Source: JADJLQ01 sp031417835 (GTDB lineage: Bacteria; Bacteroidota; Bacteroidia; Chitinophagales; Saprospiraceae). Taken from it: a DNA stretch of 64,000 nt. The first letter of the stretch is position 1. Every line of letters begins with the position of its first letter. Below the pieces are notes generated by a model. It ran no database searches. It was not told the origin of the DNA and worked only from the letters and a program-made list of their open reading frames with translations. Of this stretch, positions 45,087 through 54,484 are shown in pieces. The position numbers and the translations under genes were made by a program. The stretch is taken from contig JANOWJ010000016.1 in NCBI GenBank assembly GCA_031417835.1, positions 25,664 to 89,663 of the forward strand, written 5' to 3'.

Positions 45087-47092
45087 TGAAAATATTGTTT
45101 AGCCTTATTTTAACTGTCGGGATATGCATGATGATTTATCCATTGTCCAGTCAAAATATCTGGACTCCGGAAAAGTGTCTTACCCTAAAAAACATTTCAG
45201 CAACAGCCGTGTCACCCGATGCTTCAAAAATAGTGTATGCTGTACGCGAAGCTTTGATGACCGACGAGCGCAGTGAATATATCCAACAGCTCTGGATCAC
45301 AGATGTTAAAGCAAGTGGTCCATCTAATCCTGTACAACTGACCCGGGGAGATAAAAATTCAGCTCAACCGGGATGGAGCCCTGACGGACAATGGATCAGT
45401 TTCGTGTCAAACCGCGACGGCAAAAACAATCTTTACATCTTGCCAGTGGGAGGTGGAGAGTCTGAAAAATTGACTGATGTAAAATCTGGAGTGACGAGTT
45501 ACAAATGGAGCAAAGACGGTCAATCGATCGCTTTGTTATTAGCAGACCATACGGCTGAAGATGAAGAGAAAAATACTAAATCAAAAAATGATTGGTATTT
45601 TATGGATGAAAAGATCAAACAATCAAGGCTCTACGTGCTACAGCTTCATCTCAAAGACACAGCGGGAAAACGCGTGATGAAAAAACTGACGACAGACCAC
45701 TACACGATCAATGCATATGATTGGAGTCCGGATAACAAAAACATAGTGTATAGTCATGGAAAATCGCCAGAGGTCAATGACAATATCTATAGCGATATCA
45801 CCATCATCAACATTGAAACCGGTAAAACTACAGCCTTGGCAAATACCGCAGCTGGCGAAACAGACCCTCTCTATAGTCCGGATGGTAAATACATCGCCTA
45901 TCACAGTACGGCTGATCCCGTTGATTGGTCAGGACCGGATCATATCAAAATAGTATCGTTGGCAGATAAAAAATCATGGAGATTAAAAGCCACACCCGAT
46001 GAAAATGTCGCACTGATCGGGTGGACTGGTGATGGGGCAAACATTATAGTATCCGAAGCAAATAAAACGTGGAATGCAATCTATACTTTGAGTGCAGATG
46101 GCAAACAAATAAGCCATTGGAATGCAGGCGGTAAGAGTTTGTTGACGGGATTTTCTTTAAATGCCAAAGCCACTCAGGCTTCATTTATACTTCAGAATCC
46201 TGCTACACTTCCTCAAGCATACACCAGTTCATTATCCTCCTTCAATCCTGTACAAATCACTAAGATCAATAGTGAAATGGCCAATAAACCCTTACCCAAG
46301 ACGGAAGTCATTCGTTGGAAGTCCAAAGATGGGCAAGAGATAGAAGGCCTACTAACTTATCCATTAAACTATGTCACCGGCCAAAAAGTACCGTTTCTCT
46401 TAAATGTACATGGCGGCCCTGCAGGTGTATTCCTACAGTCTTGCGTAGCTGCTAACAGTGGCACCTATCCCTTGGCTGCTCTGGCAGAACAAGGGTATGC
46501 CATACTCCGGCCTAATCCCAGGGGATCATCAGGCTATGGTGCTGCTTTTCGTATGGCCAATAGACAAGATTGGGGTGGCATGGATTATGAAGATCTCATG
46601 TATGGCGTAGACCAGGTGATCAGATTGGGGGTAGCTGATTCGGCCAAAATGGGAGTGATGGGTTGGAGTTACGGAGGTTTTATGAGCAGTTGGATCGTGG
46701 GCCATACCGATAGATTTAAAGTAGCCAGTATTGGTGCTCCGGTGGTAGATCTGGCACATCAAAATCTGACCGACGATATCGAAGGTTTTTTACCTTCTTA
46801 CTTCAAGACCGATCCATGGAATGATTGGGCTTTATATGATGCACATTCGCCATTACGATTTGTACAACATGTAAAGACTCCGGTGCTGTTGCAACATGGT
46901 GAGGCCGACCAGCGAGTGCCATTCAGCAATGCAGTGATGTATTATAATGCGTTGCGCCGACGCAGTGTTCCGGTGCGTTTATTGGCTTTACCTCGTCAAC
47001 CTCATGGCCCAATAGAGCCGCGCATGGTGTTGAAGACCATGCAGACGAATGTCGAGTGGATGGATCAATATCTGATGAAGCCTAAGTCGTAA
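45086..47092 (+). CDS. S9-family prolyl oligopeptidase / acylaminoacyl peptidase
   Basis: A 668-residue exported peptidase with a signal-type start (ILFSLILTVGICMMIYPLSS). The N-terminal half is a beta-propeller with WSPDGQWISFVSNRDG and similar blades. The C-terminal alpha/beta hydrolase carries the triad Ser528 (GWSYGGF), Asp608 (GEADQRVP) and His640 (QPHGPIEP). It should cleave short peptides in the periplasm. The gene is single, with a possible promoter at 45056. Confidence 0.93.
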   Translation: MKILFSLILTVGICMMIYPLSSQNIWTPEKCLTLKNISATAVSPDASKIVYAVREALMTDERSEYIQQLWITDVKASGPSNPVQLTRGDKNSAQPGWSPDGQWISFVSNRDGKNNLYILPVGGGESEKLTDVKSGVTSYKWSKDGQSIALLLADHTAEDEEKNTKSKNDWYFMDEKIKQSRLYVLQLHLKDTAGKRVMKKLTTDHYTINAYDWSPDNKNIVYSHGKSPEVNDNIYSDITIINIETGKTTALANTAAGETDPLYSPDGKYIAYHSTADPVDWSGPDHIKIVSLADKKSWRLKATPDENVALIGWTGDGANIIVSEANKTWNAIYTLSADGKQISHWNAGGKSLLTGFSLNAKATQASFILQNPATLPQAYTSSLSSFNPVQITKINSEMANKPLPKTEVIRWKSKDGQEIEGLLTYPLNYVTGQKVPFLLNVHGGPAGVFLQSCVAANSGTYPLAALAEQGYAILRPNPRGSSGYGAAFRMANRQDWGGMDYEDLMYGVDQVIRLGVADSAKMGVMGWSYGGFMSSWIVGHTDRFKVASIGAPVVDLAHQNLTDDIEGFLPSYFKTDPWNDWALYDAHSPLRFVQHVKTPVLLQHGEADQRVPFSNAVMYYNALRRRSVPVRLLALPRQPHGPIEPRMVLKTMQTNVEWMDQYLMKPKS

Positions 47093-47196
47093 CGGTAGAG
47101 TAAGAACATCGGGAATGATTACCATAAATGAATGAAAAAAATATTCATTCCAATTTCAATTAGGAATAAGTACGAAATTTTGATTAGTAGTATCGT

Positions 47197-47261
47197 GCCC
47201 CTTCAGGGCGAAAACAAATTCTTATCCTCAGCCAAGGGTCGCGCGAGCTACCCTTGGTTGA
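47197..47261. repeat. REP-like double-hairpin element
   Basis: A small hairpin GCCC/GGGC around CTTCA (47197-47209) is followed 22 bases later by a longer one, CCAAGGGT/ACCCTTGG (47232-47257), extendable with TCA/TGA outside. Double hairpins of this kind are found between genes in many Bacteroidota and resemble REP elements. It ends 3 bases before the 3' end of the convergent TonB receptor gene and may help end transcription from both sides. Confidence 0.6.
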
Positions 47262-47263
47262 GC

Positions 47264-49300
47264 CTACCATATATATCGTGCACTCATCATGATACTGCGC
47301 TGTGCCCCGGGATTAAAATACCGATTGCCAGCCGCATTGATGTCTGGTCCCGGACTATAATCTGAATTCAAAAGATTGTCTCCCGATAGTGTCAACTGCA
47401 CGCTTTTGATGATGGACCACCGTGCAAATGCATTTATAAGATCATACTGGGACAATAGTACCGTATTGGCATCATTGAGAGGCATATCCGCTTGATGATA
47501 CCAACCCATGCCGAGGTGTATGCGTTTTGCTATATGATATTCTACCTGACCAGAAGCGGTAAACTCAGGTACCCCCGTCACCGATAAACCACTAAAATCC
47601 GTCACCCGCTGTTTATAATCTTGAAAGATATAGGGTTGCCATGCGACGGCTGCTGATATTTTTAGTTTGTTCCATTTATATTGAGTCCAGGATTCTATAC
47701 CATTCATACGGGCACCGCCCGAGTTGATAAAATATTCTACCCCGGCGACATCATTGCGTCGTACGATAGCATCTTGCAGCTGTAGTGCATATAGATTAAG
47801 GGAGTAGTCTAGACGGTTAGAGTATGATTTATAACCCAACTCAAAATTCCAACCTTGCTCAGGCAACAATTCTTGATTGTATTCACCGGAGGAAGGACGG
47901 ATCTCGGCGACCGTCGGGGGTGAATAGCCCCTCGCAATAGATAAAAATATACTTTGGTTCGTAACAAGGGTGTGCGAAACAGATAACCTGGGCATCAGCA
48001 CAGGACCACTTTCTTTGCGAATATAATTAGAGGTTGATCTGTTTTTGTAGTTGAACACTTGTTGATTGAGACCCACTCCGGCCAATACTTGCCATCTGCG
48101 ATGATTCCATTGCACCTGGGTGAATCCGTTGGTTTGATAACTATTGACATTGGACGCATTTTGAAGGGTATCCCGTACACCTTTTTTATTTCCAAAGTTT
48201 TTGATCAGGCTTTTTTGATCCAAATATTCCAAGCCGGTAGTCCACTCAAGGTTGCCATGCGGCAAAGACTTAAAATATTTCAATTCCGGTCGGAAGGAAA
48301 GATTATGCTCAAACCGCGTTTCGAAATTAGTGATAAATGGATTTTTAAAATCGGTATACCAACCGTGTACTTTGGTGGCCAGGATCCACCGCGATGAAAG
48401 CTCATAATCATATCCAGCGCCGACCATCAAGGTCTTATTATAGATCGTAGCCTGTTGTTCCACTGCTCCGGGTATGCGGCCTGCAGCAGGGCGAGCCTGA
48501 CGCGGGTTATTGGATAATTGCTCAGCAGTAAGTCCTCCAGGAGTTCCATACTTCAAATCCCCATACCATTGAAAAAGATGCAAAGTAGACCTGCCGGATT
48601 GATACTGTTGGCTGGTGTGTATGAGATCTCGCCGCATAGCAGATTGTTCCCGATACCCTTTGCCAACCTGATGGCTCTGAAAAAACTGGAGCTTCCAACG
48701 AGCGTACTGTTTGCATAATTGTAAAGACTCATGCCATCTGCCATAACTTCCGACTCCAGCTTGTATTTGATTGCCAATACGGTCAGTACTCAGTAATAGG
48801 GCTCCGCCGGTACCGGCTCCATAAAGACTAGAAGCGGGGCCTTTTAATAACTCAATTTTTTGTACCAGATCCGGATTGATCAATTGTAAATACGTATTTC
48901 CACCGCCATCACTGAGTGAAAATCCATCGAGATAGACCTTGACATTGCGTACGCCAAAGGGTGATCGGAGAGTGGATCCCCTGATGCTCAGCCGATAACT
49001 GCCTGGCGACCGCTCCTCTAATCTTACGCCGGGAGCCTGATTGAATGAGGATGCAAACGAAAAGGAATGGTCTAGTTTCAAACTATCTTGTAATACTTGT
49101 AAAGCGGCCGGCAAACGCATAAGGTCACTGCGCTTGGAGTAGGCACTGATCGAAATAGCTGGAAGTTCGTCAGTAAAGGAAGAAGTATCGGATTGAGCAA
49201 AGAGATGGTTGCCCATAAACCCAAATAACAAGATATAAATGTTTAAAAATTTAAAACAAGGCTTCCAACTCATTGACATCCTATTTTTCATAACCGCCAT
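47264..49300 (-). CDS. TonB-dependent receptor (vitamin/siderophore type)
   Basis: A 678-residue receptor. A signal sequence (NIYILLFGFMGNHLFA) precedes a plug with LPAISISAYSKRSDLM, PGSYRLSIRGSTLRSPFGVR and KGPASSLYGAGTGGALLL, then a beta-barrel ending SIMMSARYIW with a terminal Trp. The lack of a CarboxypepD-like domain and the BtuB/FepA-like plug fit a cobalamin, siderophore or metal chelate receptor (inference). Alternative starts at 49291 and 49279 would shorten the N-terminus. Convergent with the S9 peptidase gene. Confidence 0.9.
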   Translation of the reverse strand: MAVMKNRMSMSWKPCFKFLNIYILLFGFMGNHLFAQSDTSSFTDELPAISISAYSKRSDLMRLPAALQVLQDSLKLDHSFSFASSFNQAPGVRLEERSPGSYRLSIRGSTLRSPFGVRNVKVYLDGFSLSDGGGNTYLQLINPDLVQKIELLKGPASSLYGAGTGGALLLSTDRIGNQIQAGVGSYGRWHESLQLCKQYARWKLQFFQSHQVGKGYREQSAMRRDLIHTSQQYQSGRSTLHLFQWYGDLKYGTPGGLTAEQLSNNPRQARPAAGRIPGAVEQQATIYNKTLMVGAGYDYELSSRWILATKVHGWYTDFKNPFITNFETRFEHNLSFRPELKYFKSLPHGNLEWTTGLEYLDQKSLIKNFGNKKGVRDTLQNASNVNSYQTNGFTQVQWNHRRWQVLAGVGLNQQVFNYKNRSTSNYIRKESGPVLMPRLSVSHTLVTNQSIFLSIARGYSPPTVAEIRPSSGEYNQELLPEQGWNFELGYKSYSNRLDYSLNLYALQLQDAIVRRNDVAGVEYFINSGGARMNGIESWTQYKWNKLKISAAVAWQPYIFQDYKQRVTDFSGLSVTGVPEFTASGQVEYHIAKRIHLGMGWYHQADMPLNDANTVLLSQYDLINAFARWSIIKSVQLTLSGDNLLNSDYSPGPDINAAGNRYFNPGAQRSIMMSARYIW

Positions 49301-49331
49301 AAAAGTATTGAATTTATGATAGACTCTTTTC

Positions 49332-49460
49332 GGTTGCTTTGCAACCTGTATGATTATTTGTCACGGAAGACACGAAGGAACCTGTCTTCCGAAGGCAGGC
49401 ACGAAAGAAAATCGTTTAAACCCTTCGTGCTGCCTCGTGCCCTCCGTGGCAACCCTTAGC
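49332..49460. repeat. Interspersed hairpin repeats upstream of the TonB receptor
   Basis: GGTTGC/GCAACC (49332-49346) and CCTGTCTTC/GAAGGCAGG (49381-49399) form short hairpins, followed by GCACGAAAGAAAATCG and several CACGAAGG/CCTTCGTG-like phrases. The style matches the repeat families at 32431 and 54131. No gene in 49301-49478. Confidence 0.55.
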
Positions 49461-49478
49461 CGTAAAGCAGCAAAGACT

Positions 49479-50198
49479 TTAAGATAACATCTTGTTGCTA
49501 TCCCGCCTAAACCACTCATACGCATATATACTTATCAATAACATCAACATCATATATTGACTATCCTCTATCGGAATTGTGCCTAGCCGTACTCCTACAT
49601 TTTCCTGGTCATCATACCAGACCACCGGCTCTGGTGTAAAACTGCCAGTCAAAATCCCATTGACGATCATAAATGGTATAAAACTGATCGCATAACCGAT
49701 AAAAAATTTTTTCCACAAAAAAAAGGAAGCTCCCCAACGGAGTAATACTAGAATCCCGAGTGCATTCAAGCCTAATGCCCAAAACGTATACAATTGATCC
49801 CAGTACCAGCCTGCGATCAGTAGATCAATAATGGCGACACCTAAAAATAATTTTCTAAACCAATGCTCCGGCCATGTCTGGCGGATGATATGATTCATAG
49901 ATGCATAGACAAATAAACAACAGAATCCAATCAGTACGAAAAAAAGATATTCTTCAAGCGGCAATTCAAAAAACCTGACCCCCAAGAGATATCGATCGTT
50001 AAATCCCCACACGCCCAAGGAAGTAAACAAGATATCCCAGACGATAAAAAACCCACTCATCACACTGAGTCCAAAGAGGATACTCTTCCATTGGCCAATA
50101 AAATGCAACCATCTACGCTCAAAAGCAAAAAGGAACGGAACAATAAATGAAAACAGGTCTACTGCTAAATAAAGATATCGATCGTGCACATGCAACAC
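49479..50198 (-). CDS. Lycopene cyclase (heterodimeric CrtYcd-type) membrane protein
   Basis: A 239-residue integral membrane protein. Two halves each carry the cyclase motif, PLEEYLFFVLIG in the first and PIEDSQYMMLML in the second, consistent with a fused CrtYc-CrtYd lycopene beta-cyclase. About six hydrophobic segments are visible. It should cyclise lycopene to beta-carotene, but no other carotenoid gene lies in the window. The start is GTG at 50198 or GTG 50189; the ATG at 50200 is out of frame. It begins 12 bases after the outer-membrane protein gene stop. Confidence 0.85.
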   Translation of the reverse strand: MLHVHDRYLYLAVDLFSFIVPFLFAFERRWLHFIGQWKSILFGLSVMSGFFIVWDILFTSLGVWGFNDRYLLGVRFFELPLEEYLFFVLIGFCCLFVYASMNHIIRQTWPEHWFRKLFLGVAIIDLLIAGWYWDQLYTFWALGLNALGILVLLRWGASFFLWKKFFIGYAISFIPFMIVNGILTGSFTPEPVVWYDDQENVGVRLGTIPIEDSQYMMLMLLISIYAYEWFRRDSNKMLS

Positions 50199-50210
50199 AT
50201 TTAAGGGATA

Positions 50211-50840
50211 CTATCGGATTGGGATTTTGATACCCCAGCCGAGATTAAATAGACCGGCTCCGAGATTGCTATCCTCCAAGCCGATCGGATCAGCCAGCAC
50301 TCCGGAATAACTGATATCAATACCAAACTTCACTTTTTTGCCGAATAAAACCCCAACCGACGAACCCAGATAATTTGCACTACCTGCACCGGATATGCCC
50401 TGATTGACATATCGGGGGGTTAGATACCAGGCTATTTTTTCGCTCGGATGAAAAGAAAGGTACACCGGAATATGAAACTGATATACCAAGGCTCCAGCTG
50501 GGAAGGCCCCAGCTGCACCTCCTACAGCCAATGCAAACTTGGATTGTTGATCTCCAACCAGTTGTTGTTTTATATCGAACACAATCGTCAGTCCGGTACT
50601 GACTTTTAACCCGATATCTGTTTTAGATCCCACGCCATACCGACCCCATAGGTCGATCAAGGGAGCAGCATAACTTTCATTGTCAAAACCACCGGTGATG
50701 CCCGCTACATTGAGGCTGGCTCCAAATTCACCTTCCCCTTTTGCGGTAGTACGCGCAGATTGAAATGACGAGATTTGGGCGCACGAGGTCATCAATACTA
50801 TTATAAGTATAAGGCTGACAGATAGATTGGATCTTAACAT
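50211..50840 (-). CDS. Outer-membrane lipoprotein-like beta-barrel
   Basis: A 209-residue protein with lipobox-like LMTSC (Cys20), then a glycine- and aromatic-rich repetitive strand pattern (GASLNVAGITGG, DLWGRYGVGSKTDIGLKV, FGIDISYSGVLAD) ending in a strand LGWGIKIPIR. This looks like a small outer-membrane barrel or an anchored beta protein of unknown function. It lies immediately upstream of the lycopene cyclase on the minus strand. Confidence 0.72.
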   Translation of the reverse strand: MLRSNLSVSLILIIVLMTSCAQISSFQSARTTAKGEGEFGASLNVAGITGGFDNESYAAPLIDLWGRYGVGSKTDIGLKVSTGLTIVFDIKQQLVGDQQSKFALAVGGAAGAFPAGALVYQFHIPVYLSFHPSEKIAWYLTPRYVNQGISGAGSANYLGSSVGVLFGKKVKFGIDISYSGVLADPIGLEDSNLGAGLFNLGWGIKIPIR

Positions 50841-51061
50841 GGCATAAATGTAATGATAAGTTGGAAAAGGCTAAATTAATCTAAGTCAAACTATGAACAA
50901 TACATATGGTACCAACAAATCGTGCAAGTAGAGGTAAGGAATACCATAAACTGCGCAAGTGTGAAGCGAAAAAATCAAAAATCAGCGTGGAAAAATATAT
51001 CGTGCAATCCGAGCGATATAATATTGCCTAGAAAAGTATAACCCACGAAAACTATTTTTCC

Positions 51062-51098
51062 TATATTCGATCCAATAAAAACCTTAAATGTTAACTTA
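51062..51098 (+). promoter_or_regulatory. Candidate promoter/leader of the MFS gene
   Basis: TATATTCG at 51062-51069 resembles the Bacteroidota -7 box with mismatches; the following ATCCAATAAAAAC matches the leader of the S9 peptidase gene at 45086. Weak evidence. Confidence 0.3.
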
Positions 51099-52318
51099 TG
51101 ATCAATAAATCGAGACTCTTTACTGCGAGCTGTTTTGCGCTGATTACAACAGCTTTTGCCTTTGCCATCCGGGCAGGTATCATGAATGACCTGGCCAAAG
51201 ACTTTCAGCTCACAAATACCCAACTGGGCTGGATCAATTTTATGGGCGCTTTTGGCTTCCCTATTGCTACCTTAGTCGGCGGACCATTGTATAATTCATT
51301 GGGTCCCAAAAAATTAGGTTGGGTGGCGTTTGGATGTCATTTCCTAGGCATTACGTTTTCTATATTATCCAATAGTTTCATGCCCTTGTTTTTATCTACA
51401 TTTTTTGTAAGTTTTGCGAATGGTATGGTAGAGGCAGCCTACAATCCCATGATCTCTGATATGTATGATGATAACAAAGCGACTATGCTCAATCGATTCC
51501 ACGTGTGGTTCCCTGGTGGACTAGCCATCGGATCGCTGATCGCATTATTTGTAGGCAATATGGGCGGTACCTGGCAGACGAAAATAGCATTCATGTATAT
51601 TCCACTGGCGATATATGGTATTATGTTTTACGGTCAACAATTTCCTAAAACAGCTAATGAAATGGATAAAGCCAGCACGGCATCCAATATCAAAGCGATA
51701 TTCTCTTCGCCGTTATATTTATTTATGTTGGCGTGTATGGTGCTTACTGCTACTACGGAACTCGGTACCCAGTCCTGGGTGGAGCGGATCTTAGGTGCGA
51801 GTGGAGCACAACCTTTGGTGGTACTGTTTTTAGTGACAGGATTGATGGCTATCGGTCGATTGTTTGCCGGTCCGGTCATCCACAGACTAAGTATCCCGGG
51901 TATCTTACTAGCCTCAGCGATCATCTCTCTCTTTGGCATCTATCTTATGAGCACCGCATCGGGTGGCATGGTATATTTAGCAGCGATCATGTTTGCCATA
52001 GGAGTTTGTTTTTTCTGGCCTAATATGATCTCTTTTGTGGCGGTTTATATACCCAAGACCGGTGCACTGGGTTTGTCGCTCATCGGTGGTGTAGGCATGG
52101 TAGGATTGGCTATCTGCCAACCGATCATCGGCAAATGGTTGGATACTGAAAAGGCCAATGCAGTAGCCAGCGGCCTCAGCGGTGATGCCATGGAATTAGC
52201 AGCAGGACAAGCTACATTAGATAATATAGCCTGGTTCCCCATGATCCTGATCATAGCTTTCGGATTTTTGTTTTTCTTTAGAAGCAAATATTCTGTAGGA
52301 GTAAAGGCAGCGCATTAA
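51098..52318 (+). CDS. MFS transporter, FucP/sugar-porter-like
   Basis: A 406-residue major facilitator with about 12 transmembrane helices in two six-helix halves. Visible signatures are FAIRAGIMNDLAKDF in helix 1, LGWINFMGAFGFPIATLVGG in helices 2-3 and FFVSFANGMVEAAYNPM in helix 4. The helix-4 N-G-x-x-E/A pattern is like the fucose permease group. A sugar or related nutrient is likely. The gene ends in a strong terminator at 52351-52388. Confidence 0.88.
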   Translation: MINKSRLFTASCFALITTAFAFAIRAGIMNDLAKDFQLTNTQLGWINFMGAFGFPIATLVGGPLYNSLGPKKLGWVAFGCHFLGITFSILSNSFMPLFLSTFFVSFANGMVEAAYNPMISDMYDDNKATMLNRFHVWFPGGLAIGSLIALFVGNMGGTWQTKIAFMYIPLAIYGIMFYGQQFPKTANEMDKASTASNIKAIFSSPLYLFMLACMVLTATTELGTQSWVERILGASGAQPLVVLFLVTGLMAIGRLFAGPVIHRLSIPGILLASAIISLFGIYLMSTASGGMVYLAAIMFAIGVCFFWPNMISFVAVYIPKTGALGLSLIGGVGMVGLAICQPIIGKWLDTEKANAVASGLSGDAMELAAGQATLDNIAWFPMILIIAFGFLFFFRSKYSVGVKAAH

Positions 52319-52350
52319 TAGCCTCATTCTATTAAAAAGTATAACTTAAA

Positions 52351-52388
52351 AACCTTGAAGTACCTTTGCTTCAAGGTTTTTTCTTTTA
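52351..52388 (+). terminator. Rho-independent terminator after the MFS gene
   Basis: A perfect 10-bp stem AACCTTGAAG/CTTCAAGGTT with an 8-base loop, then a T-rich tail to 52388. It lies 32 bases after the MFS stop and 21 bases before the next gene. Confidence 0.85.
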
Positions 52389-52409
52389 AATGAACATCAA
52401 AACAAATTT

Positions 52410-53591
52410 ATGATAGACTCTGTCCGATCTTGGTACAATGCTTCATTCACAGAAGAAAAGTATCGGTCTTATGCGGCTCACGTAGTTGACTTATTGGGCG
52501 AAGCACCCCTATTCCATCTGGCGGAGACACCGGTCTTTGTAGCTAAGTCATTTAAACAACAACTATTGACCGCTTGTAATGATCTCATCGATACAGTGAC
52601 ACATCCTGATTTTATCAAAAACTCTGAAAAAGCTATTACTCCGGATCTTCGTTTTGCCAATGACCCGGGGTATAGCCCGATGATGGTGTTTGATTTTGGA
52701 GTCTGTCAGGATGAGGAGGGTAGGCTTAGCCCCCAATTGATCGAAATGCAAGGATTTCCGTCTTTGTATTGTTTTCAAATCGCTCAAGCGAATGCCTGCA
52801 GACAAGCTTTTGGAATTCCGGATCATTTCGACAATTATATAGACATCAAGGAAGAAGATTATATTCAATTACTTAAAAAAATAATCATCGGCGACACCCC
52901 GATAGATGAAGTGATTTTGCTGGATTACAAACCAGAAGCTCAAAAAACAAAAGTTGATTTTGCGGCTACTAAAAAATATCTCGGTATCGATGCGGTATGT
53001 GTCACTCGATTGACTCAGGAGGGACGACAACTTTTTTATGATAAGAATGGTAAAAAACAAAAAGTCTCCAGAATTTACAATCGGTTGATTTTTGACGAAT
53101 TTTTCTCCATGAATATCCCCGCAGTGGATCTTAGACAAGATCTCGATGTGAGTTGGTTTCCACACCCTAATTGGTTTTGTAGAGTTTCTAAGTACACCTT
53201 ACCTTTTATTAAAAGTGAATTTGTACCGCAGACTACCTTTATATCTGATCTCCAGACGATCCCGGATGATCTGAGTCAATATGTACTCAAGCCAGTCTAC
53301 TCCTATGCGGGTATGGGTGTAGTGATCGATGTGACCCGAAAAGATATTGAAGCGATCAAAGAGCCTACTGAATGGATCTTGCAGAAAAAAGTAAACTATC
53401 ACCCTGTGATTCGCACTCCAGATATAGCCGCTAAATGTGAAATACGCATGATGGCTCTGTGGGAAGGCCCTCACACCAGACCCCGGATCGTACATAACCT
53501 CGCTCGCCTAAGTAAAGGTAAGATGATCGGAGTACGATATAATGCTGATTTTAAATGGGTAGGTTCATCGGTATGTTTTTTTGAATCCTGA
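52410..53591 (+). CDS. ATP-grasp-like protein of unknown function
   Basis: A 393-residue cytoplasmic protein. The C-terminal third resembles an ATP-grasp fold: QYVLKPVYSYAGMGVVIDV gives a Lys and glycine-loop of the nucleotide site, and the end has CEIRMMAL, RIVHNLARLSKG and MIGVRYN, which could hold metal and substrate ligands. The N-terminal two thirds, with MMVFDFGVCQDEEG and QLIEMQGFPSLYCFQ, I do not recognise by function. The pattern recurs in uncharacterised Bacteroidota proteins. The next gene is 11 bases downstream. Confidence 0.7.
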   Translation: MIDSVRSWYNASFTEEKYRSYAAHVVDLLGEAPLFHLAETPVFVAKSFKQQLLTACNDLIDTVTHPDFIKNSEKAITPDLRFANDPGYSPMMVFDFGVCQDEEGRLSPQLIEMQGFPSLYCFQIAQANACRQAFGIPDHFDNYIDIKEEDYIQLLKKIIIGDTPIDEVILLDYKPEAQKTKVDFAATKKYLGIDAVCVTRLTQEGRQLFYDKNGKKQKVSRIYNRLIFDEFFSMNIPAVDLRQDLDVSWFPHPNWFCRVSKYTLPFIKSEFVPQTTFISDLQTIPDDLSQYVLKPVYSYAGMGVVIDVTRKDIEAIKEPTEWILQKKVNYHPVIRTPDIAAKCEIRMMALWEGPHTRPRIVHNLARLSKGKMIGVRYNADFKWVGSSVCFFES

Positions 53592-53602
53592 TCACATATC
53601 CG

Positions 53603-54043
53603 ATGCATCACATCGCATTAGTCACCTCGGTACCTGATCTCCATACAGCCAGAATATTGGCATCTGCCGGAGTGCCCTACATATCATTTCAGCAAGAGAT
53701 CAGCAATCTCCCCGACATCCAAGCCTGGTTAGAAGGCCCGGAAATTGGCATTCAGATTGAAAACCCCGAATTGTCCCTACCTCAGGTTGATTTTTTGATT
53801 GTAAAAGATGCCGACTATGATTTATATTCCTTTTCTGGTAAAAAAATTTTCTGGATTACGCAGGATGTCCATTGGTCAAAGCCATATGGTGCACTGCTGA
53901 ATGTCAGCCCTTCGGTAGATCATCAACAGGTGACTGTTTTTAATAAGTATACAGCACAGTTTGAGGATATGGATCACTCATTCCGGTTTTGGCTAGATTG
54001 TATAGATGATGCCACGAGCTTTGAACGAATTTTTTTGTCATGA
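53603..54043 (+). CDS. Hypothetical protein partner of the ATP-grasp-like gene
   Basis: A 146-residue soluble protein without a known family. It opens with IALVTSVPDLHTARILASAG, which hints at a TIM-barrel or alpha/beta segment like PRA isomerase, but too little follows to assign it. DFLIVKDADYDLYSFSG and IFWITQDVHWSKPY are further strands. It begins 11 bases after the ATP-grasp-like stop, so co-transcription is very likely and a shared pathway is plausible. Confidence 0.65.
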   Translation: MHHIALVTSVPDLHTARILASAGVPYISFQQEISNLPDIQAWLEGPEIGIQIENPELSLPQVDFLIVKDADYDLYSFSGKKIFWITQDVHWSKPYGALLNVSPSVDHQQVTVFNKYTAQFEDMDHSFRFWLDCIDDATSFERIFLS

Positions 54044-54484
54044 GATGTTTGTTGACTTCACACATGCACCAATTAGAGGGAACCCTATCGAGAACGTATC
54101 CTAGCGATCTAAACCTCAATTTTGTATTTCTTTGCGCCTTCGCTTCGTTTCACTTCGCTGCGCCTTTGCGCGCCAACCTGTATTTAGGCAAAAAAGGAGA
54201 ACACGGACCTTACTATCACGGTGATAATCTGTCTAATTTTGAAATTTCCGAAAGGCTTTCTACACTATGAAATCACAAAGAGTGGAATAAACCAATTTTT
54301 TAGTCCTTATGAAGTTCTACCTTCGGCAAGCCCGAAAAAGTTTAGTAGCAAGGCATGACGAACTCGCAACAAGACGACCTTACAACTGAAAACAAAGACA
54401 TTTTTCGTATCGTAATCAAATCTAAACGTATCAAATCGTATCATTTTGTGCTTGCAGTTTCAAAACTTCAAAACGTTAAACTCT
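54044..54484. repeat. Gene-free stretch with interspersed GC-rich repeat
   Basis: Holds the element GCGCCTTCGCTTCGTTTCAC and continuation at 54131-54173, the same family as 32521-32544 and the elements near 61520 and 61597. A frame through it exists but encodes the repeat itself and is not a gene. Near 54386-54460 there are several TCGTATC/ATCGTA-type direct words. Promoter of the PAP2 gene is expected at its right end. Confidence 0.6.

Noticed and set aside
54040..54270. 76-residue frame overlapping the end of the gene at 53603 by ATGA
   Set aside because: The overlap looks like coupling, but most of the frame is the interspersed GC-rich repeat and the sequence has no protein-like pattern.
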